Source of the DNA: Gaiellaceae bacterium
Lineage (GTDB): Bacteria; Actinomycetota; Thermoleophilia; Gaiellales; Gaiellaceae
Assembly: GCA_030446625.1 (NCBI GenBank)
Contig: JAUJMY010000001.1
Coordinates: forward strand, 231,496-295,495
DNA: 64,000 bases
Reading direction: 5' to 3'
A program made the translations under genes and the position numbers. The notes below the pieces were generated by a model. That model was given only the letters and a program-made list of their open reading frames with translations. It was not told the DNA's origin and searched no databases. Positions within the stretch are counted from its first letter, which is position 1. Each line of letters opens with the position of its first letter. Of this stretch, positions 27,296-36,668 are shown piece after piece.

Positions 27296-27333
27296 AGTCC
27301 CCCCGGTGAGAATCGAACGCGCGCGCGGTTTGC
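27296..27333 (-). repeat. tRNA-Arg 3'-end remnant, attachment-site-like
   Basis: About 30 of 38 positions match the 3' part of the tRNA-Arg at 33510-33547 in the same orientation: CCCCCGG, then ATCGAAC, then GCGC and CGCG blocks are shared. It is not a tRNA: the T-loop TTCGATT is present but its 5' stem (GCGCG) does not pair with the 3' stem (CTCAC), and no acceptor 5' strand follows. This is what an old integration site boundary would look like. Confidence 0.5.
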
Positions 27334-27384
27334 CTCTACGCGGCAGGTGCCGCACCCGCGGAAGGCGGCCACGGCACCCCGCTT

Positions 27385-27825
27385 TCAGTTCAGCTGCTCG
27401 GCTAGTCCGATGATGATGCCCTCGGGGCCACGCAGGAAGCAGAGCCGGTAGCTGTCCTCGTACTGCGCGATCTCGCCGACGAGTTCGGCACCGTGGCTGC
27501 GCAGGCGGGCAACGACGTCGTCGATGTCGTCGACAGCGAACATGATGCGGCGTATGCCCAGCGTGTTCGCCGGCGCGCTTTCCGGCTCGGCTCTGACCGC
27601 CGGCGGCGTGTGGAACTTCGTCAGCTCAACCCGGCTGTGGCCGTCCGGGGTCCGCATCATGGCGATGTCGGCACGAACGTCGTTGAGCCCGACGACGCGG
27701 TCCACCCAACGCCCCTCGACCGTCGTCTCGACTTCCAGCTCCATACCGAGTTCGGCGAAGAACGCCTTGCCAGCCTTGAGGTCGTCGACAACGATGAGAA
27801 CGTTGTCCATCCGCTGAATCGTCAT
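27385..27825 (-). CDS. VOC superfamily (glyoxalase/dioxygenase-like) protein
   Basis: 146 aa from ATG 27825 (TIQRMDNVLIVVDDLKAGKA). Two beta-alpha-beta-beta-beta repeats of the vicinal oxygen chelate fold are visible: DNVLIVVDDLKAGKAFFAEL and RRIMFAVDDIDDVVARLRSH, ending RGPEGIIIGLAEQL with the usual C-terminal Glu-containing strand. It could be a metal-dependent lyase or a resistance protein; no substrate is evident. G+C at synonymous sites is lower than in the flanking core genes. Confidence 0.8.
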   Translation of the reverse strand: MTIQRMDNVLIVVDDLKAGKAFFAELGMELEVETTVEGRWVDRVVGLNDVRADIAMMRTPDGHSRVELTKFHTPPAVRAEPESAPANTLGIRRIMFAVDDIDDVVARLRSHGAELVGEIAQYEDSYRLCFLRGPEGIIIGLAEQLN

Positions 27826-27857
27826 ATCCGCCGAGGCTAGCGTCCGGTCTTCCGGGG

Positions 27858-28017
27858 TTACTTGGTGGCGGCGTGCTTCAGTTGGAGCAGTTCGCGGTAG
27901 GGCGGTTTTGTACGCGCGGTAGCCGTCGCGGTTCCGGCTCCTTAGGTGGAGCGCGAGGCGGTCGTACGGGATTGTCTGGCCACAGCTAGGGCACTCGCCG
28001 CCCGCCTCATCAGTCAT
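27858..28017 (-). pseudogene. Small zinc-ribbon-like protein, frameshifted
   Basis: From ATG 28017: TDEAGGECPSCGQTIPYDRL, then ALHLRSRNRDGYRAYK. A C-x2-C pair near the N-terminus suggests half a zinc ribbon. At a run of four A (27906-27909) a one-base slip would give PPYRELLQLKHAATK and stop at 27858, which looks more protein-like than the unshifted frame, which runs on into the VOC gene. About 52 aa if corrected. Unknown function. Confidence 0.4.
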
Positions 28018-28154
28018 CGTCGTATCATGTGCGTGCCCACCGCCGGAACGCCGACTCTGCCGCCTCGACGCGTCGGTGGTGCGCGATCTCAGCGAGGTCC
28101 TGGAGCGGACACTCCGGCCGACCGCCGTCCAGTCCGTCTTACGCCAGGGCCATC

Positions 28155-28495
28155 GTGAGGGCAACGGTGCTCGACAACTTGCTCAAGCTGACCAACGGCG
28201 CGCCGCTTCTCGACCTCGAACAGCGTCTTTGGTATGCGTGCCAGCGCCTCACGGCGCTAGATCTTCTGGTTCTTGAGCGCGTGCAAGACGAAGACCTCGC
28301 GATAATCAACGCGTGCCTTGAGGTGGAGCACGAGCTGCGCGAGCCACAGTTCGCTGCACTCGACGGCTGCTCGCGCTCGCTCAGTGGGCGGATGGCGATC
28401 TAGCGGACCGTCTGGCCGCGCTCCCTCTGCGGCAGTTCGCGGACGCCGTGCCGCTTCTCTACGCGCTCGGCTGGGTGACGCCGCGCGAAAAGTAG
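28155..28495 (+). pseudogene. Small helical protein, frameshifted
   Basis: Two frames join into one plausible protein of about 113 aa. GTG 28155 gives RATVLDNLLKLTNGAPLLDL onward to EHELREPQFAALDG; a one-base loss near 28368-28372 (GACGGCTGC) moves to LLALAQWADGDLADRLAALP and stops at 28493-28495 (WVTPREK). Predicted all-helical with no recognised domain. It ends directly at a strong terminator. Lower G+C than the core genes. Confidence 0.4.
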
Positions 28496-28524
28496 GGGAG
28501 GCGTCACGCGTTGTGACGCCTCCC
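28496..28524. terminator. Bidirectional terminator hairpin
   Basis: Perfect 12-bp stem GGGAGGCGTCAC / GTGACGCCTCCC, 5-nt loop GCGTT, between two convergent small genes, followed by a pyrimidine-rich stretch (CTTCTTCTTA at 28540). Confidence 0.75.
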
Positions 28525-28542
28525 GCTTCCCGCTGCTTCTTC

Positions 28543-28802
28543 TTACGCTGGCTTCAGCTCGATGATCACGTCACGGCCGTCGCCGGAGAGGTATGCCTGC
28601 GAGATGTGCGCCGGGCCAGCCCCCCGGAACGTGACCTTGACGCGGTCGTCGTACCAGCCGACGACGACGTGGTCGAGGTCGTGCGGGAACGCGCCGCAGT
28701 TCGGGTCGGGCGTCACCTCGACGATCCCGTCGGCGAGGGCTTCGAGCTTCGCTCGCCACCCTGCGTTCGTGGCTTTGTGCCGATGGTGAACTGAGGCTTC
28801 AT
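28543..28802 (-). pseudogene. Small protein of unknown function, probable frameshift near start
   Basis: The ATG at 28802 has the best ribosome-binding site of the island (AGGAGGGG, 2-3 nt spacer) and begins KPQFTIGTK. Within about 12 codons the reading must change frame to give NAGWRAKLEALADGIVEV and DLDHVVVGWYDDRVKVTFRG, ending VIIELKPA. The shift equals loss of one base near 28765-28775. The alternative is an SD-less start further upstream in the second frame (up to 28860). Beta-strand-rich, about 85 aa; no family recognised. Confidence 0.5.
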
Positions 28803-28902
28803 TGCCCCTCCTCTGGCGCTCGGGCTGGGTAGCGCCACGGAAGTCTGTTACCGCTGGCAACTCGTCAATCGAAACGGACCGTCCGGATCACTCCTAGCTA
28901 TC

Positions 28903-29960
28903 TGTCCCGCCTACAGAGGTTGTGAACGGCTGAGAGAAACGTCCGGCCCTCCTTCGAGGCTGTGGGTCTTCCCGGACTCACGCTCAAAGGAGGGCGCGGA
29001 TGTACCTGCACGCTAACGCCAAGCTCGGACTGGCTGGCCGGCTCGCGCTGGTCCGCGCGATCGAGGATGGTCTTACGCTGAAGGCGGCCGCGGCCGCCTT
29101 CAGCGTCTCGGCGGCGACCGCTCATCGCTGGTGGCATCGCTGGCTCGAGGGCGGCCACCAGGCAAGCTCGTTGCTCGACCGCTCGAGCAGGCCGCGCCGC
29201 TCGCCGCGGCTGCTCGCGCCCGAGCTGCAGGAGCGGATCTGCGACTGCCGCCGCAAGACCGGCTGGGGGCCGCGGCTGGTCGCCGGCGCGACCGGCTTCG
29301 CGCACTCGACTGTGTGGAAGGTGCTCAACCGGGCAGGCCTCTCCGCGCCGCCGGGTGGCGGCGAAGGAGCCCGCGAACAGCTACGAGTGGCCGTGTCCCG
29401 GCGACCTGCTGCACATGGACGTCAGCCGCTACGCGCGGTTCGAGCGTCCCGGCTGGGCCCTCACCGGCGAGCGCTCCCAGGCCGGACGCCACTGGATGCG
29501 ACCCGAGACCCGCGTCGGCTTCGATTACGCGCACGCGATCGTCGACGACCACTCACGGCTGGCCTACGTCGAGCTCCACGACAACGATCGCGCAGCAACC
29601 GTCACCGCCTTCGTCGAGCGCGCGCTCGCGCACTTGAGCGCCACGGCGTCGGCGCGAAGCGGTTGATGACCGACAACGCCTTCGCCTACGTGCGCAACCG
29701 CTCACTGCGCGAGCTGCTCAACGCGCGCGGCATCCGCCACCTCACCACACAGCCCTACCGACCGCGCACCAACGGCAAGGTCGAGCGCTTCCACCAGACG
29801 ATGGCGCGCGAATGGGCCTACGGCCTCATCTACCCCACCCACCGCGAACGCGCCACAGCACTGCCACACTGGCTCGAGCACTACAACCACCGGCGACCAC
29901 ACAGCTCGATCGGCGACCGACCACCGATCAGCCGCGTTCACAACGTCCGTGGGTAGGACA
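28903..29960 (+). mobile_element. IS481-type insertion sequence, decayed
   Basis: 26-bp imperfect terminal inverted repeats, 21 of 26 matching: left end 28903-28928 (TGTCC ... GTTGTGAACG) and right end 29935-29960 (CGTTCACAAC ... GGACA). The 1,058-bp element holds one transposase gene. No exact target-site duplication is evident; CTA occurs close to both outer ends. The right end falls 1 bp from the stop of the next gene on the minus strand. Confidence 0.75.
29000..29956 (+). pseudogene. IS481 family transposase, two frameshifts
   Basis: ATG 29000 with AAAGGAGG upstream. Frame one carries the helix-turn-helix (LTLKAAAAAFSVSAATAHRW). At about 29350 the coding frame shifts to AAKEPANSYEWPCPGDLLHM with the first catalytic Asp (HMDVSRYARF) and VDDHSRLAYVELHDND, the second. 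At about 29643 it returns to the first frame: GAKRLMTDNAFAYVRNRSLR, then YRPRTNGKVERFHQTM with the catalytic Glu, and ends HYNHRRPHSSIGDRPP. All DDE residues survive, but the gene needs two frame corrections. Confidence 0.85.
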
Positions 29961-29961
29961 G

Positions 29962-30195
29962 CTAGTAGGAGAGATTGGCGAAACGCGACCGTCGGGCGCC
30001 GACGCCGACGCTGACGGCGAGCCCCGTCACTCCAGCCGCGACCAACCCAATGTCCCAGCCGTCGATTGGGAACACGTGACCCCTTCCAGCAGCGATGCCC
30101 GCGATGAGTGCCGCGACGATCGCCCACCAACGCCCGATCAATAGCCCGATGAGGAAGCCGGCGATTACGACGAACAGTGCGACCAGAGCCGCCAT
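29962..30195 (-). CDS. Small hydrophobic membrane protein
   Basis: 77 aa from ATG 30195 (AALVALFVVIAGFLIGLLIG). Two or three membrane helices: 2-20, 24-40 and about 49-66 (IGLVAAGVTGLAVSVGVGAR), ending RRSRFANLSY. No family recognised. The IS element stops 1 bp beyond its stop codon, so the natural C-terminus may have been altered by the insertion. Confidence 0.55.
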   Translation of the reverse strand: MAALVALFVVIAGFLIGLLIGRWWAIVAALIAGIAAGRGHVFPIDGWDIGLVAAGVTGLAVSVGVGARRSRFANLSY

Positions 30196-30344
30196 TATGC
30201 GGCCTCGGCGTACTCGGGCTGGCGGAAACCGCGTAAGTCGCGCGCGACGACCGGATGCAACGATCTCCCGTAGTGCAGCGTCGCTGCGCGACGCCGACCG
30301 GTGGATCTGATCGCGCAGCTGATCAATGCCTGCTGCGCCTCGCG

Positions 30345-31082
30345 TCATGCATCGGTCGGCGATCGGAGCGCGCCGCGTCGCGTGTTGTCTCCGACGATCG
30401 ATATGACGTCGTACAGGTTCGCGGCGCGGCGGCACCCGTGGTGCTCCGTACGGACGAGGATCGCCGGAATCCCGACGGCTTCCGCCCCAGCGACGTCAGC
30501 TTGGACGCTGTCGCCGATCATCCATAGGGTGGCGGGGTCACCAGCCGAGCGCCGCCCCGCCGCGAACGCCTCCGGGTGCGGCTTCTCGAAGCCCGTCCGC
30601 GCCGATGTCACTACGTCGTCTAGAAGGTCGTCGAGCCCGAGACAGCGGACGATCTCGTCGAGCTCGGGCACGTGGTTGGAGAGAAGGATGTGCCGCCACC
30701 CGCGCTCGCGCATGTGCGTGAGTACGGGCCGCGAGTCGTCGAAGAGCGTCCACCCTGTCCGGCCGTCGATGTAGCGCGCGTGTGCGAGGCGCGCCAGCTC
30801 CCGCGCCCGCGCGGGCGCGACGCCGACCTGTTCGTAGGCGGACGCGAGTAACGCTTCGACGCACTCCCACCACGCTCCGGGCGCACAGAGTTCTGGGTGA
30901 GCGACTTCGGGCGCGTGCCACGGGAAGCCGCTGCGCAAGAACCGTGCGAGGTCGTCAGCAGAGATGGTGTGCCCCGGTTCATGCTCGTTGAGCGTTTCGA
31001 CGAGGCAGCCGCTCCACATGCCCGAGCGGCGCGCAAGCGTGCCATCGAAGTCCCAGAGGATCGCGGGCTCGGGACGTGCCAT
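30345..31082 (-). CDS. HAD superfamily phosphatase
   Basis: 245 aa from ATG 31082; two further ATGs just upstream (31091, 31094) are possible. Motif I WDFDGTLA has both Asp residues, motif II is LLSNH, motif III Lys is in TGFEKPHPEAF, and motif IV is MIGDSVQADVAGAEAVG. The alpha-helical cap (residues 20-110) marks a subfamily I phosphatase of the phosphoglycolate type. Its substrate is probably a small phosphorylated metabolite. It lies divergent from the phosphoribosyltransferase gene. Confidence 0.85.
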   Translation of the reverse strand: MARPEPAILWDFDGTLARRSGMWSGCLVETLNEHEPGHTISADDLARFLRSGFPWHAPEVAHPELCAPGAWWECVEALLASAYEQVGVAPARARELARLAHARYIDGRTGWTLFDDSRPVLTHMRERGWRHILLSNHVPELDEIVRCLGLDDLLDDVVTSARTGFEKPHPEAFAAGRRSAGDPATLWMIGDSVQADVAGAEAVGIPAILVRTEHHGCRRAANLYDVISIVGDNTRRGALRSPTDA

Positions 31083-31094
31083 TGCACGCATCAT

Positions 31095-31432
31095 GCGCGA
31101 GAGCGCAGCGCGAGGGCTACGCCGTGGCGAAACGGAGCCGGGGCGGCGGGGGCTACGCAGGCGCAGCTAGAAGAACGTGTTCGACGTCCACTACGACTGA
31201 CGGGCGACACGAAGCCTCACGCCGAAACGCTCAGAAGGTAGCGCCGCTCGCTGTGAGTGCCGCTGGGCTCGGTGAGAGCTCGGCCGCGACCAGGGCTGGT
31301 CGCCCCCGGCCTGCGGTCGCGGAGCACGGGGCGCCGCCAGCAGGCCTCCACGAGCTGGAGACCCTCGCCGCGCTCGCGCAGGAGTTGTCGCAGCTCGTCT
31401 TCTGGCGCGAACTGCGTAAGCTCGCGGCTCGC
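31095..31432. other. Intergenic stretch between divergent HAD and PRTase genes
   Basis: No convincing gene. The plus frame is open from 31076 into the phosphoribosyltransferase and its last part (HELETLAALAQELSQLVFWR) looks helical, so an N-terminal extension of that enzyme is possible, but family members start at the ATG at 31433. No clear promoter was seen. Confidence 0.3.
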
Positions 31433-31984
31433 ATGAACACGTACGAGACGTACCGTGTCGACGTCGCCGGCGTGCGGCGCGAGCTTCGCCTGTTCGAGGT
31501 CGCGCCGGGCATCCGGATCGCGATCATCAACATCCTCGGCGACACCGAGCTCGTGAAGGCGGCAGCGCGCGCCCTTGCCGAGCGCCTCGCTCCGCTACAC
31601 GCCGACGTCCTCGTCACGGCCGAGACGAAGAGCATCCCATTGGTGCACGAGCTCTCGGCCGAGCTCGGACTCCCGTACGTCGTCCTGCGCAAGCACTACC
31701 GCTCGTACATGGGCGACGCGCTTGAGGTCGAGACGCTCTCGATCACGACCGGGAAGCCGCAGACGCTCTATCTCGACGAGAAGGATCGCGAGCTCCTTGA
31801 GGGGAGCCGCGTGATCGTCGTCGACGACGTGATCAGCACGGGCAGCACGCTCGAGGCGATGCGGGAGGTCGTCGAGCGCGCGGGCGGCACCGCCGTCGCA
31901 GACGCCGCGATCTTCACCGAGGGCGAGCAGGCGACGTGGCAGGACGTGATCGCGGTCGGGCACCTGCCCGTCTTCACGTCGTAG
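31433..31984 (+). CDS. Purine phosphoribosyltransferase-like protein
   Basis: 183 aa from ATG 31433 (NTYETYRVDVAGVRRELRLF). The PRPP-binding motif is VIVVDDVISTGSTLEAM, preceded by flexible-loop and substrate segments (VLVTAETKSIPLVHELSAEL, VVLRKHYRSYM). This matches adenine/hypoxanthine-type phosphoribosyltransferases, which make nucleotides from base plus PRPP. The typical GHLPVF end is present. Base specificity cannot be assigned. Confidence 0.8.
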   Translation: MNTYETYRVDVAGVRRELRLFEVAPGIRIAIINILGDTELVKAAARALAERLAPLHADVLVTAETKSIPLVHELSAELGLPYVVLRKHYRSYMGDALEVETLSITTGKPQTLYLDEKDRELLEGSRVIVVDDVISTGSTLEAMREVVERAGGTAVADAAIFTEGEQATWQDVIAVGHLPVFTS

Positions 31985-32127
31985 ACCTCGCGCTCGCCGA
32001 GTTCGACCACCATCAGGACTACTGGGGCACCCGCGTCGTGCTGATGCAAGAGCCGGAGCGGCACATCAACGATTGGTGCGAGGCGAGGAGAAGGGCGACG
32101 GTGAAGAAACTCACAGGCAGAAGGTAG
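31936..32127 (+). CDS. Possible small protein overlapping the PRTase end
   Basis: 63 aa from GTG 31936, starting inside the phosphoribosyltransferase gene. The part beyond that gene (VDLALAEFDHHQDYWGTRVV, then ERHINDWCEARRRATVKKL) reads like a real helical peptide, but no start codon lies after the upstream stop. It may be the tail of a broken gene. Confidence 0.25.
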   Translation: MAGRDRGRAPARLHVVDLALAEFDHHQDYWGTRVVLMQEPERHINDWCEARRRATVKKLTGRR

Positions 32128-32210
32128 CGCGCTCCACGGTTCATCTGCGCTTTCCGTGGCGAGCATCCTCCGCGCCGCCCAGTTGCTGCCGCGCCGCCTC
32201 GCTTCTCGCT

Positions 32211-32897
32211 CTAGAACTCGACGAACTGAGTGAAGTCTCTGTGAAACACGTCCGTCGGCCCCGTCCGAAGAACCATCCACTCGTCGCCGCCGTCGCTGCT
32301 GTCCTCCTCAACGATCCAGCCGAGGTTGGTCACGCAGAAGTTGATTGCGCGTCGGACGCCGAGGAGCTGTGTGTCATCGGCAAAGACGATGCCGCCGGCC
32401 TTTAGCAGACGCCCCGAGTAGATGAGGTCGAGGAACACGCCCTCGAAGCGATGATTGCCGTCGAGGAAGGCGAGATCGAACTGCCTGCCCTCCGCGAGCA
32501 GTCGCGGGAGGACGATCTGCGACTCCTCCGAGTAGAACTCGACGAGGTGGCGCACACCAGCCGCTTCCAGGATCTCGAGCCCGACGCCGCGATACGTCGT
32601 CCGGTGGTGGGGAAGGCCGCTGAACTGGTACGGATCGGCGGCGACGTGCCGTGCCTCCCGCCCGTTCTCAAGCAGCGCCTCGCAGATGAAGAGAGTCGAG
32701 ATGCCAAATCCAAGTCCAGTTTCCAGCGTCCGCAGGGCACCCTCGCGGCGCACCCATTCGCCCAGCGCGAACCCCTCCTGGGCGCCGATCGCAACTGGGA
32801 ACAGGTCGCGCAAGCGTCCGTCCGCGCTTGCGACGACGGCTCCGGCGGCCAATAGCCGATCCCTCACCTCGCGCACCCGATGCGGCGGCGTGCCCAT
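32211..32897 (-). CDS. Class I SAM-dependent methyltransferase
   Basis: 228 aa, ATG. Motif I is LETGLGFGISTLFICEAL, then HVAADPYQFSGLPHHRTT, and the acidic motif FDLAFLDGNHRFEGVFLDLI is typical of the CmcI/class I O-methyltransferase-like group with a metal-type DGNH. GGIVFADDTQLLGVRRAI is the following strand. Substrate unknown. Last intact gene before the tRNA end of the island. Confidence 0.8.
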   Translation of the reverse strand: MGTPPHRVREVRDRLLAAGAVVASADGRLRDLFPVAIGAQEGFALGEWVRREGALRTLETGLGFGISTLFICEALLENGREARHVAADPYQFSGLPHHRTTYRGVGLEILEAAGVRHLVEFYSEESQIVLPRLLAEGRQFDLAFLDGNHRFEGVFLDLIYSGRLLKAGGIVFADDTQLLGVRRAINFCVTNLGWIVEEDSSDGGDEWMVLRTGPTDVFHRDFTQFVEF

Positions 32898-33509
32898 CCT
32901 GGACCACGTTACGCGGCCCGACGATCAGCGCTCACGGAGTTTCGCCAACGGGCGCACGAGCCGCTTTCTCTTTCCGCCGAGCGTCTAGGCAGGTCGCCGC
33001 TCCGCCAGCGCCCCGAGCGCCTGCTTGATCGAGCCGCTCCCTTCGCCGATGCGGCGGAGTCGCTCGTCGGCGTCCAGTTCGGGGAGAAGTGCTCGAAGAC
33101 GGCGAACATCATCCGAGTGACGCCCCGGTACTCCCCTAGGTAGTAGCTCGACTAGCGACCGCTCGCCACTAAGGCCGCTGCGCTCGATCGGCTCTTCGAC
33201 AGCGATGACGGGTGAGAGCAGCGAGCGCCTGGACGCGCCGGAGCCGCGCATCCAGCGCCTGGACGCGCCGGAGCCGCGCATCCAGCTTGAAGACGGCGGC
33301 GGGCGCCTTCAGCGGCGGGACGCCGCGTGGCGTCGTGCAGATCTCGCACACGAAACGTCGGCGTTGCCCGAGCTCAAGGCCGCCGAGGAGTACGGCAGCC
33401 GCTGCTACCTCGGGTGAGCCGACGCGCCGGTGCGCGAACCAGTCAAACAGTCTTGACGCAGCGCATCGTCGCTTCGCCGAGTGCGGCTGGCGTGCTGTCG
33501 GAGGAGAAG
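32898..33509. other. Gene-poor island end with coding debris
   Basis: No intact gene. On the minus strand two out-of-frame pieces look coding: 33169-33351 (MCEICTTPRGVPPLK, then LDARLRRVQALDARLRRVQA) and 32998-33210 (LVELLPRGVPGRHSDDVRRL, ending IKQALGALAERRPA). They could be one gene broken by a frameshift. The 30-bp tandem repeat at 33224-33283 lies in the first piece. Confidence 0.35.
33224..33283. repeat. Two tandem copies of a 30-bp unit
   Basis: Perfect duplication beginning AGCGCCTGGACGCG and ending GCGCATCC, followed by three matching bases of a third copy. Read on the minus strand it encodes the decapeptide LDARLRRVQA twice (a leucine-heptad-like helix); on the plus strand RLDAPEPRIQ twice. 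Confidence 0.9.
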
Positions 33510-33581
33510 TGCCCCCGGCAAGGATCGAACTTGCGCACGCGTTTTAGGAGAGCACTGCTCTATCCACTGAGCTACGGGGGC
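33510..33581 (-). tRNA. tRNA-Arg (anticodon CCT)
   Basis: 72 nt without the encoded CCA. Acceptor GCCCCCG/CGGGGGC pairs perfectly; D-arm GCTC-AGTGGATA-GAGC; anticodon loop CTCCTAA giving CCT; T-arm GCAAG-TTCGATC-CTTGC pairs perfectly; discriminator A. The anticodon stem (GTGCT/AACGC) has one C-A mismatch and one T-G pair, weaker than in a normal copy. It forms the right boundary of the proposed island. Confidence 0.9.
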
Positions 33582-34056
33582 GCTGCGAGGCTTCCTCACT
33601 GTAGCCCCGCATCGCCGCTCACCCGCCTCAGCATTCGGGGCGTCAGCATCGACTGCGCATCTGCCGCTGCGTCGCGCGCTCGGGCGATCGAGCGCGAAGG
33701 GGATCGAGACGGCGCGCCCAGAAGGTTCCTGCCGCCGCCCTTGAGCGAGACGAGGCGCCTTGGCTGGTCCGGCTCGTATCCCGTGCGTCTTGCGGCGCGG
33801 GCGCTCCGTGAGACTTCCAGCGGTGGGGTGCAGTTGCTGCTCAAGACCCGATTTTCGCTCGTAACGGATGATCCTCGTGTTAAGTCCGTTTGTTAGTTCG
33901 CACCACAGAATGCGGCTCAACCAAGCGGTTTAGAGCCGGCTGCACCAAGTTAGGACACCGCTGCTCTATCCATCGAGCTACGGGGGCGAGCGAGCTCTTT
34001 GTAGGTTCGTGATCCCGCGCGGGTTCGGGTCTATTGGCCAGGCGAGCAAGACCTGC
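33582..34056. other. Non-coding stretch between tRNA and nagA
   Basis: 475 bp without a credible gene on either strand; open frames here have no coding character. It contains the truncated tRNA-Arg copy at 33950-33987 and a short inverted repeat (CGGCTC 33913-33918 / GAGCCG 33933-33938). Confidence 0.4.
33950..33987 (-). pseudogene. Truncated tRNA-Arg 5' end
   Basis: Reading the minus strand from 33987: GCCCCCGTAGCTC, GATGGATAGAGC, then an anticodon-loop-like TCCTAA. This is the 5' half of the tRNA at 33581 with two changes in the D-loop; after it the sequence (CTTGGTGCAGCC) no longer forms a T-arm or acceptor 3' strand. Confidence 0.6.
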
Positions 34057-35147
34057 TCACTGCAGAGCGACCGGCTCTTCGCCGCCGACGAGCACGCGCT
34101 CGATCTCCAGGGAGTCGTCGACGACGACGACGTCGGCGACCGCGCCCGGCGAGAGCGTGCCGAGCTCGGGACGGCGCGCGGTGCGGGCGGGGACGCGCGT
34201 CGCGGCGTCGACGGCTGCCTCGAGCGTAGCGCCGAGGCGGACGAGGTTCCGCACCGCCTCGCGCATCGTCAGGACGCTGCCGGCGAGGACGCCGTCGAGG
34301 CGCCGCACGACGCCGTCCCGCACCTCGACGTCGACCGCGCCGAGGCGCCAGCGCCCGTCGCCGACGCCGGCGGCCGCGATCGCGTCGCTGACGAGCGCGA
34401 CGCGCCCCGGAGCCGCGCGCCAGGCGACCCGTGCGGCGTCGTCGGCAACGTGATTGCCGTCGAGGATCAGCTCGACGGTGACGCCGTCGCGCGCGAGGGC
34501 CGCACCCGCGATCCCTGGATCGCGGTGCGCGAACGGGCGCATCGCATTGAACAGGTGCGTCACGTGCGACGCGCCGCGGTCGAAGGCGGCGTGCGCCTCG
34601 GCTGCGGTCGCGTTCGTGTGGCCGCACGCGACGACGACGCCGCGCTCGACGAGCGCGTCGAGCATCTCGAGCGCCCCCGCGAGCTCTGGCGCGAGCGTCA
34701 TGTGCACCACGGGCCCGGCCGCGAGGAGCCGCTCGAGCAGCGAGAGGTCGGGATCGCGGCGCGCGTCCGCGGGATGCATCCCGAGCCGCGCCGGCGAGAG
34801 GAACGGCCCTTCCAGGTGGCAGCCGAGGACGCGTGGGCCCACGTCCTCGTCCGGCACCTCGCGAAGGGACGCGGCGAGCTCGTCTTCCGGCGCGGTGACG
34901 AAGGTCGGCCTGAACGCGGTGACGCCGTGCTCGAGCAGCGCGGCGCCCGCGCGGCGGTATTCGCCGACGTCCGCCGACGCGAAGTCGACGCCCCCGAAGC
35001 CGTGGATGTGGAGGTCGACGAACCCCGGGACGGCGACGCCGCGCCCGCCGCCGCCGATGCCGACCGCTGCGACCCTCCCGTCCTCGACCTCGACGTCGCC
35101 GCGGACGGCGACGCCGTCCACGATCGCCGCCGCGACGCCGAGCCTCA

Positions 35148-35148
<1 letters not shown>
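34057..35148 (-). CDS. nagA: N-acetylglucosamine-6-phosphate deacetylase
   Basis: 363 aa, GTG. Hydrolyses GlcNAc-6-phosphate to glucosamine-6-phosphate and acetate. Metal and catalytic residues are all present: HxH at 47-49 (DLHIHG), Glu113 (HLEGPF), His177 (GHTNA), His198 (THLFNAM) and catalytic Asp255 (VSDA). The GTG overlaps the stop of the aldehyde dehydrogenase gene by one base (TAGTG), so they are co-transcribed. No nagB lies beside it; the SIS and ROK genes 25 kb away may supply related steps. Confidence 0.92.
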
Positions 35149-36644
<1,496 letters not shown>

Positions 36645-36668
36645 CGGTGCGGCGATCGTAGCCGCGGC

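Noticed and set aside
27296-27375. Functional tRNA at the left island boundary
   Set aside because: The T-stem does not pair and no acceptor 5' strand is present.
29340-29360. Programmed frameshift of the IS transposase
   Set aside because: IS481 transposases are normally one frame, and a second compensating shift is needed 290 bp later.
33224-33283. CRISPR array
   Set aside because: Two directly abutting copies without spacers; no cas genes anywhere in the window.
33327-33896. 189-residue open frame across the tRNA
   Set aside because: It runs through the tRNA gene on the opposite strand and has no coding character.
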